DNA of 64,000 nucleotides from Myrica gale (Eukaryota > Streptophyta > Magnoliopsida > Fagales > Myricaceae): the NCBI GenBank assembly GCA_963930655.1, contig OZ005603.1:16825001-16889000 (forward strand), read 5' to 3'. The translations under genes were made by a program, and so were the position numbers. Numbering within the stretch: the first letter of the stretch is position 1; each line of letters starts with the position of its first letter. A model generated the notes under the pieces. The model made no database searches, was not told where the DNA came from, and saw only the letters and a program-made list of their open reading frames with translations. Below, piece by piece: positions 25,631-36,532 of this stretch.

Positions 25631-28600
25631 TGTGAGACCCCGATTTTCTCCTACGTAATTTCTTATGTATTATCTTTTATTTTCCAATGTAATAGCTTTT
25701 ATTTCATCATGGGGCTATGTTTTTGGCCAATGTATGGCCTAATCCTTATGTTATGGTATTCCGATTAAAATGGGATTTTATTCCATAAAATCTCTTTAAA
25801 TAATTTTAATGTCATTTTATGCAAAGTTTAAATTATATTTATTTTAGGAGCCGAAATTTGCAAGTAAGTTTCTCTCTTACGAAGTTATATTTTTCATTTA
25901 CTTAATATGTTTCATGGACCATAGAATTTGAATTATGATTTAAGAATTCTTTGTATAAGCCGAAAATGATTAATGGATTAAATGATGAAATTCTTTTGAA
26001 GACATGGATTGAATATTTTATATCTTTCATATGTGACATGTATTATTACCATGTGGCCTATATTATTAATAGAATTTCCATTTGAATATTCAATGATAAG
26101 CTATGTATTTATGTGATAAGTCTAAGAGGAGATTTAATTGATAAGCACACTTGCTTATCATAGTGATAAGCAAACATGATGATAGGTTAGGAAACTTTTA
26201 GGGTGATAAGTCTTTGTGATTATTGTAGAAATAGGCTAAGGCCATTATCATATGATAAGATATCATGCTTGTGAGATGATAAGCTATTGGAATGGATTAG
26301 ATAAGCAAGAGAGCTTATGAGTGATAAGTTAGGTGAGAGAGAGTAACCAAGTTGAAAGTTGGTTGCAATTTAAATATGGAAGTAACTAGGTTGGTTGGAA
26401 AGCAACCAAACAAAGTAAATGTTAGTCAAGGATAAGGCTTTTACGTGAAAGAGCTAGACGTGAAATTGGAAAAGCCATAAAGTGAGGCCATGTGAAGTGT
26501 AAGAGGTGTAAGAAGTGTAAGAAGTGATAAGACAACACATGGAAGTAAAAGAGAAGAGAAAAAGCAAGGGAGGAGGAGGAATGTCGATGGATTCATGTGA
26601 GGAGAGAGAAGGAAATAAATCAACAAGCCATGCTTTTGGAGACAAGTGATGTGAGATAAAAAGGTGAAAAGAAATTAAGAAGAGAGAGGGAGACTAGGAC
26701 CCAAGCTTGGTCGGCCAAACCCCCCCCATGCATCCCCTTTTCCTCTTTCAATTTCTCTCTTGTCAACTCACCCTCTCAAGATTTGTGTCATAGCAATTAC
26801 TCTCCTTGGGAGACTCATTCTCTCACACCTCTCATTGCAATGCCTTGGCCGAATCATTCATGCATTCCATTCTCTCCCATTTCTCTTGCCTTGGCCGAAA
26901 CTTGCATTCTCTCAAACTCTCTCCCATTTTCAAGCCTTGGCCGAACCACCCCCTAGAATTCAAGGTTTGCACATTTTCCTCTTGCACTCTAAACCATATT
27001 CTTCTTGCTTTCCAAATCTCATTCTAAAAGCCAAGTTTAGACCTCTTTTGTAGTAGACAAAATCTCTCTTGGTGCAAACACATTCCTTCCTTGAAAACCC
27101 TAACCATTTGCCTCATTTCTCTTCAAGCTTACCATATTCTCTTAACCACCATAGAACCTCCTTAAATCAAGCTTGGACATTTCTAAGGAGGGTGGACCGA
27201 AACTTTGAAGGAAGTGAAGTTAGGAAAAGTTGGTGAAGGTTGAGGTAAGCTTGGTTCTATTGATGATCTTGCCTTAAGTTTCACAAATACTAACCAAAGG
27301 TATTTTATTTTCTAGGTGCTCAAGCTTGGATAGTCAACAAGGTAAGACCAAATGTGATGTTGTTGGTTTAGCATAAGTGGCCGAATGGTTTATGTATAGA
27401 TCTTGAAGTTTTAGGTTGTGATATGCCTTGATGTTGTTAGATCTTAAATGCTTAAGAACCTTAGGTTGTTTAAATGCTAGATCTAACCACGAAAACCTTA
27501 AATCTAAGGTTGAATGTGAAGAAAAATGCAAATGGAGAACAATGCATGTTAAAGGAAGCTAGATCTAAGTCTTGATGTGTTGGTTTGATGAAAGTTGATT
27601 ATTTTACTTAGATCTATGGATGTTAGTATGTATAAAGTGTGGATCTAATGTTGATGGAAATATTTGATGAAGATATAAAGTTGATGCATGCTAGTTAGGT
27701 CACAAATGCAAAGGAAATGCATGTTATAATTTTTAGCATGAAAAAAGTGACATTTTGAGGTATGGCCGAATATGAGATGCTTAGGATTTCATGTATAGTT
27801 TTGTATATATTTAAATCTGGACATTGGTCATGATATGTGCAAGATTTATGACCCAATGAATGGTAGGTGATTATGTTAAGTATTAGATGCATGCATGTTG
27901 AAGGAAACAAAAGAAACTTAATCTTTTGGATGAAATCATGTATGACCGAATATTATGAGCATGATGCATGGTGATATGCCTTGATTTATAGATATTAGGT
28001 TGTGAAATTGTTGAATGGAGGATGGGATCACCATTGGAGTAAAAGTTGTGACTAAATGGTGCATAAAATAGTGATGGCCGAATGTTGTAAGAAAATATAA
28101 CGCTAAGTGCAATTTATGAAAAAAAAAGGATTATCATTGTTGTGATAGATAAAGAAATTAGGGTTTAATCTAGCTGGAACAAATATTGAAGAACCAGGAT
28201 CTTTTAATAAAATATTATTTGGAACCCTAGTTAAGTTTTATTCAGGATTAATTGAGGTTTAAGTCCAAGTTAAGATTTAATCATGATTAATTTATTAATA
28301 GTTTGATATAAGGTTTTAATGGAGTACGTGTAATAATAAGAGGCTTAGGTTTAAATCTAAATCTGTGGATATTAATTAAACCCTAATCGAGGCATGTACA
28401 TGGATAAATATATTTTTATTTCAATAAAAATATTAATGATTTAATAAACCAAGTTTTGAATATTTGTTAAGGAAAAGAATAAATAAAATATTTTAAATGA
28501 TTAAATGAATTTCAGTGATATATATATATATATATCTATCTTTGGTTGATGATCGATTTCAAAAATGCAAATATTTAATGATTTCATATTATTCTTAAAA

Positions 28601-29240
28601 GTCTAAAGGAATATTTAAATCGCTTGTAGGCGATCCACGTGTCTCTATACACGACCAAAGAAGACCAATTGTAAGTGGATACTGTAAGTGGACAAAAAGT
28701 GTTCTTTTTCAAAACTGGAATGACACACTGCATCGTTTCACGAACAAGCATGAATTTCAAGCAAGCATGACATGACATGTGCATTGCATGAATTTTTCAA
28801 GAAGAAGTTTATGCAATGATTTTTATGAAAAAACTATGAGAAGTTTTATGAAACGATAAGTTAAGTTAAGGGGCACTGGTCGGTACCGTACCATCAAGAT
28901 GGACTCCCATACCGAAGGACAAATGTGAGAGGGATGGGTGAATCCATGAGGCTGTGCAAACCACACTGAAGGACATTGAGAAGATGTGGTGCCTCCAAGG
29001 GTCATGTCTAGCCACTGAAGGACAAATGAGAAGGTGCGCTAGCTGACCGTATGTAAGGTCTCCAAGGGAATTCGGGGACGGTTCCGGAGGGAACGCACAA
29101 CCCTGACTTCAGGGGTTAAATGGAGCGAGCCCACAAATAAATGATATGAAATGATTATAAAAAGGCCAAGAGAGGCACAAGTACGAATAAGTGGTTTCAA
29201 GGGCCAAGGGCCAGTTTTACAAGCAAGTACGAAAGAAAGC
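25631..29240 (+). mobile_element. Long LTR truncated at its 3' end
   Basis: It begins TGTGAGACCCC at 25631, preceded by TCATA. It matches the sense strand of 13890-17916 until about 29240, where it stops in the stretch AAGCAAGTACGAAAG. The sequence of the enclosing LTR follows directly. About 0.5 kb of the 3' end, and any right target copy, is missing. This fits a deletion after insertion. The exact breakpoint is uncertain by some tens of bases. Confidence 0.8.
26085..26345. promoter_or_regulatory. GATAAG cluster in LTR U3
   Basis: Repeated GATAAG (sense) and CTTATC sites lie 455-715 bases from the LTR 5' end, the same place as in the other copies. Confidence 0.65.
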
Positions 29241-30480
29241 CGAAAATGAAATCATATTTTCATTTTGGAGATGTTTGATGCATGTGTTTAATTGATTTTC
29301 TTCAATTGTTTTATGAAAGCTAGTTAAAGATTTTTTTTGTAAATGAAATCATATTTTCAAAGATACGTACTTTTGGAAAACCGAAAATGTTTATAAGTAT
29401 TTCTTTTTGTGTGTCTATTTGATTAGTTTCCTAAGCGTCTAAGTGACGTATTGACTCGCTTGTAGCCGAAACTTCACGTCGAAACTCAAGAAGACCAAGC
29501 TAAGTGGAAGTAAGTAGAAACTTACATTTTTATGAAAACTGGAATGGTACACAACATGATTTTTCATGAACAAGCATGACACCATAAGAAAGCATGACAT
29601 GACACGACACGAGCATTTGCATATTTCTAAAAGAGGTTTTTATGGAAATGAATATGAAAAAGTTTTATGTTAAGTTAAGGGGATTTGGTCGGTACCATAC
29701 CGGAGTACCCATGCCGAAGGACGAATGCGAGAAGGATGGGTGATCCTAGAGGTAAGTGCAACCATACTAAACGACGAATGCGAGAAGGTGTGGACCTCCA
29801 AGGGTCGTGTCTAGCCACACTGAAGGACGAATGCGAGAAGGTGGGCTAGCTCGACCAGATGTAATGTCTCCAAGCGAAATAGGGGACGGTTCCAACGGGA
29901 AAGCACAACCCTGATTTCAGGGGTAAATGGAGCGTATGTAGCCCACAATAAAAAGTGAATACTTTACATGGACCATGTGTCACTTGAAGTTCAAGAGCAT
30001 GTTTTCAAGAGCAAGTGCATGTGCATATGCAAACATGAAGCATGCATGCACATCAAGATTTACGAATACTCATGATTTTGATGTTCTAGTTTTAAGCTCA
30101 TGTTTACAAGTTTACATTTTCCCTTACCAAGTCTTTTGACTCACAGATTTAAAAAATGTATCATTCCAGATGTTTCAGGTGAAGGCAGTCAAGAAGATTA
30201 CCTGTTTTGGGAAGGGAAATTTCTTATGTATTTTGTTGTTGTGACCTTGATCGATGTGATCTGTCATGTAGGAAATTTATAGTTTATGTGTTATGTAATT
30301 AAGATACTACTCTTCTTTTGAGGTCTATTATGTAAGTTAAGTCATGAAGAATTATTTGGCCCGTCTCTCTCTCGATTTTATTCCGTTGTTAAGTATGGTT
30401 AAGTTCGCTGGAGCTTTCTCTCGAGATTGCTCGCGGCTGTCATTGGCCCTACGGGATAGCGTTTGGGGCGTGACATCATG

Positions 30481-31157
30481 GGTTCTCTTATGACCCACGA
30501 GATGAACCAAGTAAAAGGAGATGAAATTGAAGAAAAGGTAAAAGCGAAATCGCCTTAAAAGCATCATACTCTATTAGTGAGAAGAGGAAGTTGCAAACCT
30601 TTGTTTGATAACAAACAAAAGCGAGGATGAGGTACAATCTTCACTTACTCAGTGTTTTTCATTTGATAAATTGCAAGAAGCGTTTAATGAACAATACCTT
30701 GAACTAAAAGAATATTTTTAAAATATTTTTCTCTCAAAATAAATTTTGAAAGTATTGCAAAAGAGAATGATACTTTGAAGAGTCAAATCATATCTCTCGG
30801 AGATGATCTTGCATGGACCATAAAAGAAAATGAAAAACCTTTGCAAAGTGAGTCAAGTATTTTGATTGTTGAAAATGACACCTTGAAAGTGAAAGTTGAC
30901 TCTCTTACAAATGATCTTGCAAGGTTTACTCAAGGAAAGAAAAACCTTGACATTCTTCTCGGTTCTCAAAGGTGTTGCTTCAACAAAAGTGGCATTGGAT
31001 ATTATCATTTCAATGATAAAAAATCTTACTCTTATATGATCACAAAATCATCTCCATTATTTACATTGTGCAACTTTTGTGGTAAATCTGGACATATATC
31101 ACATGTTTGTCTAACTAGAAAGAAATCTTCTAGTGACATTACATTTGTTTGGATTTG
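30481..31157 (+). pseudogene. Copia gag, C-terminal part with zinc knuckle
   Basis: It continues the frame broken at 11784, reading GSLMTHEMNQVKGDE from 30481. After stops and a shift, 30775-31157 is open and encodes a charged, coiled-coil-like segment, then the RNA-binding zinc knuckle CNFCGKSGHISHVC (spacing C-x2-C-x4-H-x4-C) at about 31070-31110. All four metal-binding residues are kept, but the frame is not continuous with the N-terminal part. Confidence 0.9.
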
Positions 31158-31330
31158 AAATGACAGGATGAAAGAAATTGGTTCTGACACCAAAGGACCC
31201 AAAAGACCAAAAGGATAGACGTGATATTTTTTGTAGGAGTGCTTGATAGTGGATGCTCCAAGCACATGATAGGAGATAAGAGTTGGTTCAAATCTCTTAG
31301 CCCAAAAGAAAAGGGATAAATTACATTTGA
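31158..31330 (+). pseudogene. Copia aspartic protease remnant
   Basis: The active-site region reads VLDSGCSKHMIGD at about 31237-31275, a form of the Copia DSG(C) motif with the catalytic Asp kept. Stops on both sides end the frame. The full protease domain is not present in one frame. Confidence 0.8.
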
Positions 31331-31589
31331 TGATATCGATAAAATGAAAGATTATTGGTTTTGGAAATGTCGGTATGTCTCATAATCATTCTTTTGAACA
31401 TATTATATTTATTGATTGTTTGAAGCATAACTTGTTGAGCATAAGTGAAGTATGTGATAAAGAAAATCAAGTCATTTTTGAATAATCAATATGTATTTTT
31501 GAAAACATTGAAAATAAGAAAGCCTTGTTTGTTGGACATAGATTTGAAAATGTGTACATTGTTTATTTAGAGAGCATTTCTTCAAGAAA

Positions 31590-32285
31590 TTTAAAATGTC
31601 TTTCATCTCTTAATGACAAGGATAGTTGATTGTGGCATAGAGGGCTTGCTCATGCAAGAATGAAATTGATTTCAAAACTAGCCAAAAAGAATCCTGTTTC
31701 AAGTTTGCTATCCTTACTTTTGAGAAAGACAAAATCTGTGTAGCTTGTCAAAAAGGTAAACAAACCAAAACCTCTCTTAAGCCCAAAAATGTGATGTCAT
31801 CTTCTAGGTCACTTCAACTTATACACACGAGCTTATTTGGTCAAACCCGAACGGTGAGTTGGGGTGGAAAATGCTATGGCTTTGTTGTTGTTGATGATTT
31901 TAGTAGATTCATCTGGGTTCTATTCCTAGCTCATAAAGATGAGACTTTTCATGCCTTTAAAAAATTTAGCAAGTGAATTCAAAATGAAAAATGTTTTGTG
32001 ATTTTCTAGCATAAAGAGTGATTATGGAAAAGAGTTTTAAAATTCCTCCTTTGAAAATAGTTTTGTGGTTAAAATTATATTAACCATAACTTCTTGGCTC
32101 CTAGAATTCCTCAACAAAATGGTGTTGTAGAGAGGAATAATATGACTCTTGAAGAGATGGATAAAACATTGCTATGTGAAAACAATTTCCCTGATTACTT
32201 ATGGGCTGAAGCCATTAGTACAAGTTGTCACGTTATGAACTGTTACATGATTAGGCATATTCTTAAGAAAACTCCTTATGAGCCT
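31590..32285 (+). pseudogene. Copia integrase remnant
   Basis: The order is as expected: pre-integrase LWHRGLAHARMKL near 31635, then the CxxC of the zinc finger, the core around 31791-31976 (FVVVDDFSRFIWVLFLAHK) and PQQNGVVERNN near 32105. Of the DDE residues, the first Asp (DLFG in relatives) has become Ser in SLFG. The second (SDYGKEF) and the Glu (VVERN) remain. Several stops and shifts are present. It ends abruptly after KKTPYE near 32283, where foreign filler and a deletion begin. Confidence 0.88.
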
Positions 32286-32305
32286 AATATGCCTAATCAT
32301 GTAAC
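32242..32305. repeat. Perfect 20-bp inverted repeat inside pol
   Basis: The left arm 32242-32261 and right arm 32286-32305 are exact reverse complements with a 24-base spacer. The left arm belongs to integrase. The right arm stands where integrase sequence should continue, so it looks like filler copied from the left arm during repair of a deletion. Confidence 0.9.
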
Positions 32306-32445
32306 GGAAAAGGAAGATGAACCGTTATCATTATTATTAAACATGGATTTTCACGAGGTATGATTTATACCACTCTCTTTACTAAGGAAAAGGAAAATGA
32401 ATTGTTTATCGTTAAATTATATGTTGATCATATTATTTTTTGTTT
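32306..32445 (+). pseudogene. Copia reverse transcriptase fragment 1
   Basis: After a short unplaced stretch, similarity resumes near 32330 and gives FTKEKENELFIVKLYVDHIIF around 32373-32435. The catalytic YVDD is YVDH here, which removes one active-site Asp. Most of the integrase C-terminus and of the N-terminal reverse transcriptase is missing between 32285 and 32330. The fragment is cut by the solo LTR at 32446. Confidence 0.85.
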
Positions 32446-35400
32446 TGTCACGCCCCGAACGGCATCCCGCAGGGACCGTGACAGCCGCGAGCTATCCCCC
32501 GGATGACTCCAGCGTACTTACATATATTTTTACTTGATTACGGCGGAAACGTACAGGATTGCGAGGGGTTCGAGCAAATTCTTACATAATCAGGGTTCTC
32601 ATTAAGTTCATACAAAACATATATTTAACACATTAGAACCCAATTAGTGACGCTCATGCCACTATCAACAAAATGTGAAACATAATATCTTGGGCTTCTA
32701 AGTCAGGTAGTCCTCCTGACTCTCTTCACCTGATACATCTGGAATGACACAATTTTAAAAACGTGAGTCAAAAAGACTCAGTAAGGGAAAAACATAAAAC
32801 TTAAATCATGCTCTTGACTTATGCCCGCTTAATTATGAAAGAAAGAAACTTGATAATTGATGCACATGCATGTCATGAATTATGCATATGCTCTTGCTTA
32901 GTTTCGGCCCCAGGCCCTTGAAAATCTTTCTTTCATTCTTGCTTGAAAAACTGGCCCTTGGCCCTTGAAAACCGTTTATTCGTACTTGTGCCCTTGTTGG
33001 CTTTTTCATAATTATTCCATATCTTTTACTTGTGGGCTCGCTCCATTTGACCCCTGAAGTCAGGGTTGTGCGTTCCCTTCGGAACCGTCCCCGAATTCCC
33101 TTGGAGACCTTAACATCTGGTCGAGCTAGCCCTTGAAGTGGCCCCAGGCCTGATGGCTAGACACGACCCTTGGAGGCACCACACCTTCTCAATGTCCTTC
33201 AGTGTGGCTTGCACAACCTTTTGGATTCACCCATCCTTCTCATAATTGTCCTTCGGTATGAGAGTCCAACTTGATGGTACGGTACCGACCGGTGCCCCTT
33301 ATCTTAACTTATCGTTTCATAAAACTTCTCATATTCTTTCCATAAAAATCATTGCATAACTTTCTTCTTGAAAAATTCGTCAATGCACATATCATGTCAT
33401 GCTTGCTTAAAATTCATGCTTGTTCATGAAACGATGCAGTGTGTCATTCCAGTTTTGAAAAAGAATACTTACTGTCCACTAACAGTATCCACTTACACTT
33501 GGTCTTCTTTGTTCGTGTATACAGACACGTGGATCGCCTACAAGCGATTCAAATATTCTTTAGACTTTAAGAATATGAAATCATTTCTTTTTGAAATCAC
33601 CAAAGATATATATATATATATATATATATCCATTTAATTAAAAAAATATTTTATTCTTTTCCTTAACAATTATTCCAAAACTTAGCTAATATTTTTATTG
33701 AAATAAAAATATATTTATCCATGTACATGCCTCGATCAGGGTTAAATAATACTCATAGGTTTAGAATTAAACCTAAGTCTCTTTTTATTACACGTACTAC
33801 ATTAAAACCTTATATCTAACTATTAATAAATTATTCATGATTAAATCTTAATTTAGACTTTAAACCTCAAATAAAACCCGAGTAAAACTTAACTAGGGTT
33901 CCAATAATATTTAATAAAAGATCATGGCTCTATAATATTATTCCAACTAGCCTAACTCTAATTTTCTTATCCAACACAACAATGAAAATACATAAATCAT
34001 GAATTGCACTTAGGGTTACCTTTTCTTACAACATTCGGCCACTACCATTTATGCTCCAATTAATCACAACTTTTACTCCAAGGGTGATCCCATCCTCCAT
34101 TCAACAATTTCACAACCTAGGATCTATAAATCAAAGCACCAACACAACACATCATACCCATAGCATTCGGCCAACACATGCTTTCATCCAAAAATTAGGT
34201 TTTCTTCTGTTTCCTTTAACTTACATGCATCTCACACTTAACATAATCATCTACCATGCATTGGGGTCATAAAGCTTGCACATGTTATGGCCAATGTCCA
34301 GATTTAAACATATTCAAAACTATACATGAAATCCTACATAGCTCATTTTCGGCCATACCCCAAAATGTTACCTTTTCATGCTAAAAAAATCATATCATGC
34401 ATATCCTTTGCATTTGTGACCTAACTAGCATGCATACACTTAATCTTTTCCTCGAATAATTTCATCAACATTAGATCTATTCTTTATACACACTAACATC
34501 CATAGATCTAAACAAAGAAATCAACTTCCATCAACCCAACACATCAAAACTTAGATCTAACTTCCTTTAGCATACATTGTTCTTCATTTGCCTTTTTCTT
34601 TACATACAACCTTAGATCTAGGGTTTCCATGGTTAGATCTAGCATGAAATCATTCTAGGGTTCTTAAACATTCAAGATCCAACAACATCAAGACATATTA
34701 TGACCTAAGCTTCAAGATCCATACATAACCTATTTGGTCACTTATGCTATACCCAACAACATCATATTTGCCTTACCTTGTTGTTTATCCAAGCTTGAGC
34801 ACCTAGAAAATAAAGTATCTTTGGTTAGTACTTGTGAAGCTTAAGGCAAGATCATCAATAAAGCTAAACTCACCTTCAACCTTTACCAACTCTTCCTATC
34901 CTTTCTTCCTTCAAAGATTCGGTCCACCCTCCTTAGAAATATCCAAGCTTGATTTAAAAGGAAGTTCTATGGTGGTTAAGAGGACATGGTAAGTTTGAAG
35001 GGAAATGGTGTCAAATGGCTAGGGTTTTCAAGGAAGGATTTTTGTCTTCAACAAGAGAGATTTACTTGGCTTTTGGAATGAGATTTGGTAAGCTAGAAGA
35101 AAGTGGCTTAGGTGCAAGATGAAATAGCACAAACCTTGACTCTTGAGTGTGAGGTTCGGCCAAGGCTTGAAAATGGGAGAGAATGGAGAGAAATGAGGGG
35201 TTCGGTCATGGCATTTGCAAGAGAGTTGTGTGAGATTGAGTCTCCCAATGCAACCCTAAGGCTATGACATAGGGTTTGAGAGAGTGAATTGACATGAGAG
35301 AATTTGAAAGAGGAAGAGGGGGATGAATGGAAGTGTTGGCCGACCAAGCCTATGTCCTTTTCTCCCTCTCTCTCTTTTATTTTTTTTCACTTCTCTCACT

Positions 35401-36407
35401 CTCACATCACTTGTCTCCAAAGCTTGGCTTGCATTTGAATTCTTCTCTCTCTCCTCATGAGTTCCAACGTAAATCACTCCCTCTCTCACTTGCTTTTCTC
35501 TCCTCTTTTTACTTCCATGAGTTGTCTCATCATCTTACACCACTTACACATCTCTTACACTTCACATGGCCTTGCTTCATGGCTTTTCAAATTCATCCCC
35601 TAGCCTTTCACGTAAATGACTTGTATTTTACTTAGTTTGGTTGCTTTTCAACCAACCTAGTTACTTCCACATTAAATGGCAACCAACTTTCAACTTAGTT
35701 TCATTCTCACCTAACTTATCACTTCATAAGCTCTCTTGCTTATCTAATTCATTCCAATAGCTTATCACCTCATAAGCATGTTCTCTTATCATGTGATAAT
35801 GACCCTAGCATATCTCTACAATAATCACAAGGCCTTATCACTCTAAAAGTTTCCTAACTTATCATGCTTGCTTATCACTATGATAAGCAAGTGTGCTTAT
35901 CAATTAAATCATCTATAAACTTATCACATAACTACATAGCTTATCATTGAATATTCAAATGGAAATTCTATTAATAATATAGACCGCATGATAATAATAC
36001 ATGTCACATATAAAAGATATACAATATTTAATCCATGTATTCAAAAGAATTTCATTATTTAATCTATTAATAATTTTCGGCTTATACAAGGAAATTATTA
36101 AATCATAATTCAAATTATATGGTCCATGAATCATATTAAGTAAATGAAAAATATCAATTTGTAAAAGAGAAACTTACTTGAAATTTCGGCTCCTAATATA
36201 AATATAATTTATACTTGCATAAAATGGCATTAAAATTATTTAAAGAGATTTTATGAAATAAAATCCCATTTTAATCGAAATTCCATAACATAAAGATTAG
36301 GCCACACATTGGCCAAAACATAGCCCCATGAAGAAATAAAAGCTATTACATTGGAAATAAAAGATAATACATAAGCAATTACGTAGGAGAAAAATCGGGG
36401 TCTCACA
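32446..36407 (-). mobile_element. Long solo LTR, 3.96 kb, near-TSD TGTTT/AGTTT
   Basis: Its ends are TGTCACGCCCC (32446) and GGGGTCTCACA (36407). Flanking bases are TGTTT (32441-32445) and AGTTT (36408-36412), four of five matching. It splits reverse transcriptase, whose frame resumes on the right. It is uninterrupted and very similar to 45710-49789 and 13890-17916. Confidence 0.92.
35710..35945. promoter_or_regulatory. CTTATC/GATAAG cluster in LTR U3
   Basis: I count eleven CTTATC/GATAAG sites here. The cluster is 460-700 bases from the LTR sense 5' end at 36407. Confidence 0.7.
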
Positions 36408-36532
36408 AGTTTGACTAATGAGTCTTTGTGTGAAGAATGTTCCAAAGTTATGAAAAGTGAATTCGAGATGAACATCATGGGAGAGTTGAATTACTTTCTC
36501 GAACTTCAGATTAAAAAAAAATCATGAGGACA
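36408..36532 (+). pseudogene. Copia reverse transcriptase fragment 2
   Basis: The frame TNESLCEECSKVMKSEFEMN, then IMGELNYFLELQIK, is the conserved region downstream of the YVDD box. A one-base slip in the A run near 36515 precedes the next insertion at 36533. It continues from 32445 and is continued, after a gap of about a dozen codons, at 55725. Confidence 0.87.

Larger units (their letters stand above)
11785..30475 (+). mobile_element. Long solo LTR (outer), TSD TCATG, holds nested insertions
   Basis: It begins TGTGAGACCCC at 11785 and ends GGGGCGTGACA at 30475, with TCATG at 11780-11784 and 30476-30480. Removing one copy of TCATG joins the Copia gag frame without a gap. Its own sequence is 11785-12784, about 24360-25630 and about 29240-30475, roughly 3.5 kb. 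The rest is later insertions. There is no coding region. It is probably a Ty3/Gypsy LTR, possibly of the Tekay/Del type; this assignment is inference from LTR length and termini. Confidence 0.92.

Noticed and set aside
11785-30475. Reading the long LTRs with TGTCACGCCCC as the sense 5' end
   Set aside because: The related LTR at 57033-58503 has TATA box, leader and poly(A) signal in the order that requires TGTGAGG...TGACA as sense, so the opposite orientation was adopted for the family.
31158-32445. A working Copia pol
   Set aside because: Multiple stops and shifts, first integrase Asp changed, YVDD changed to YVDH, and large deletions.
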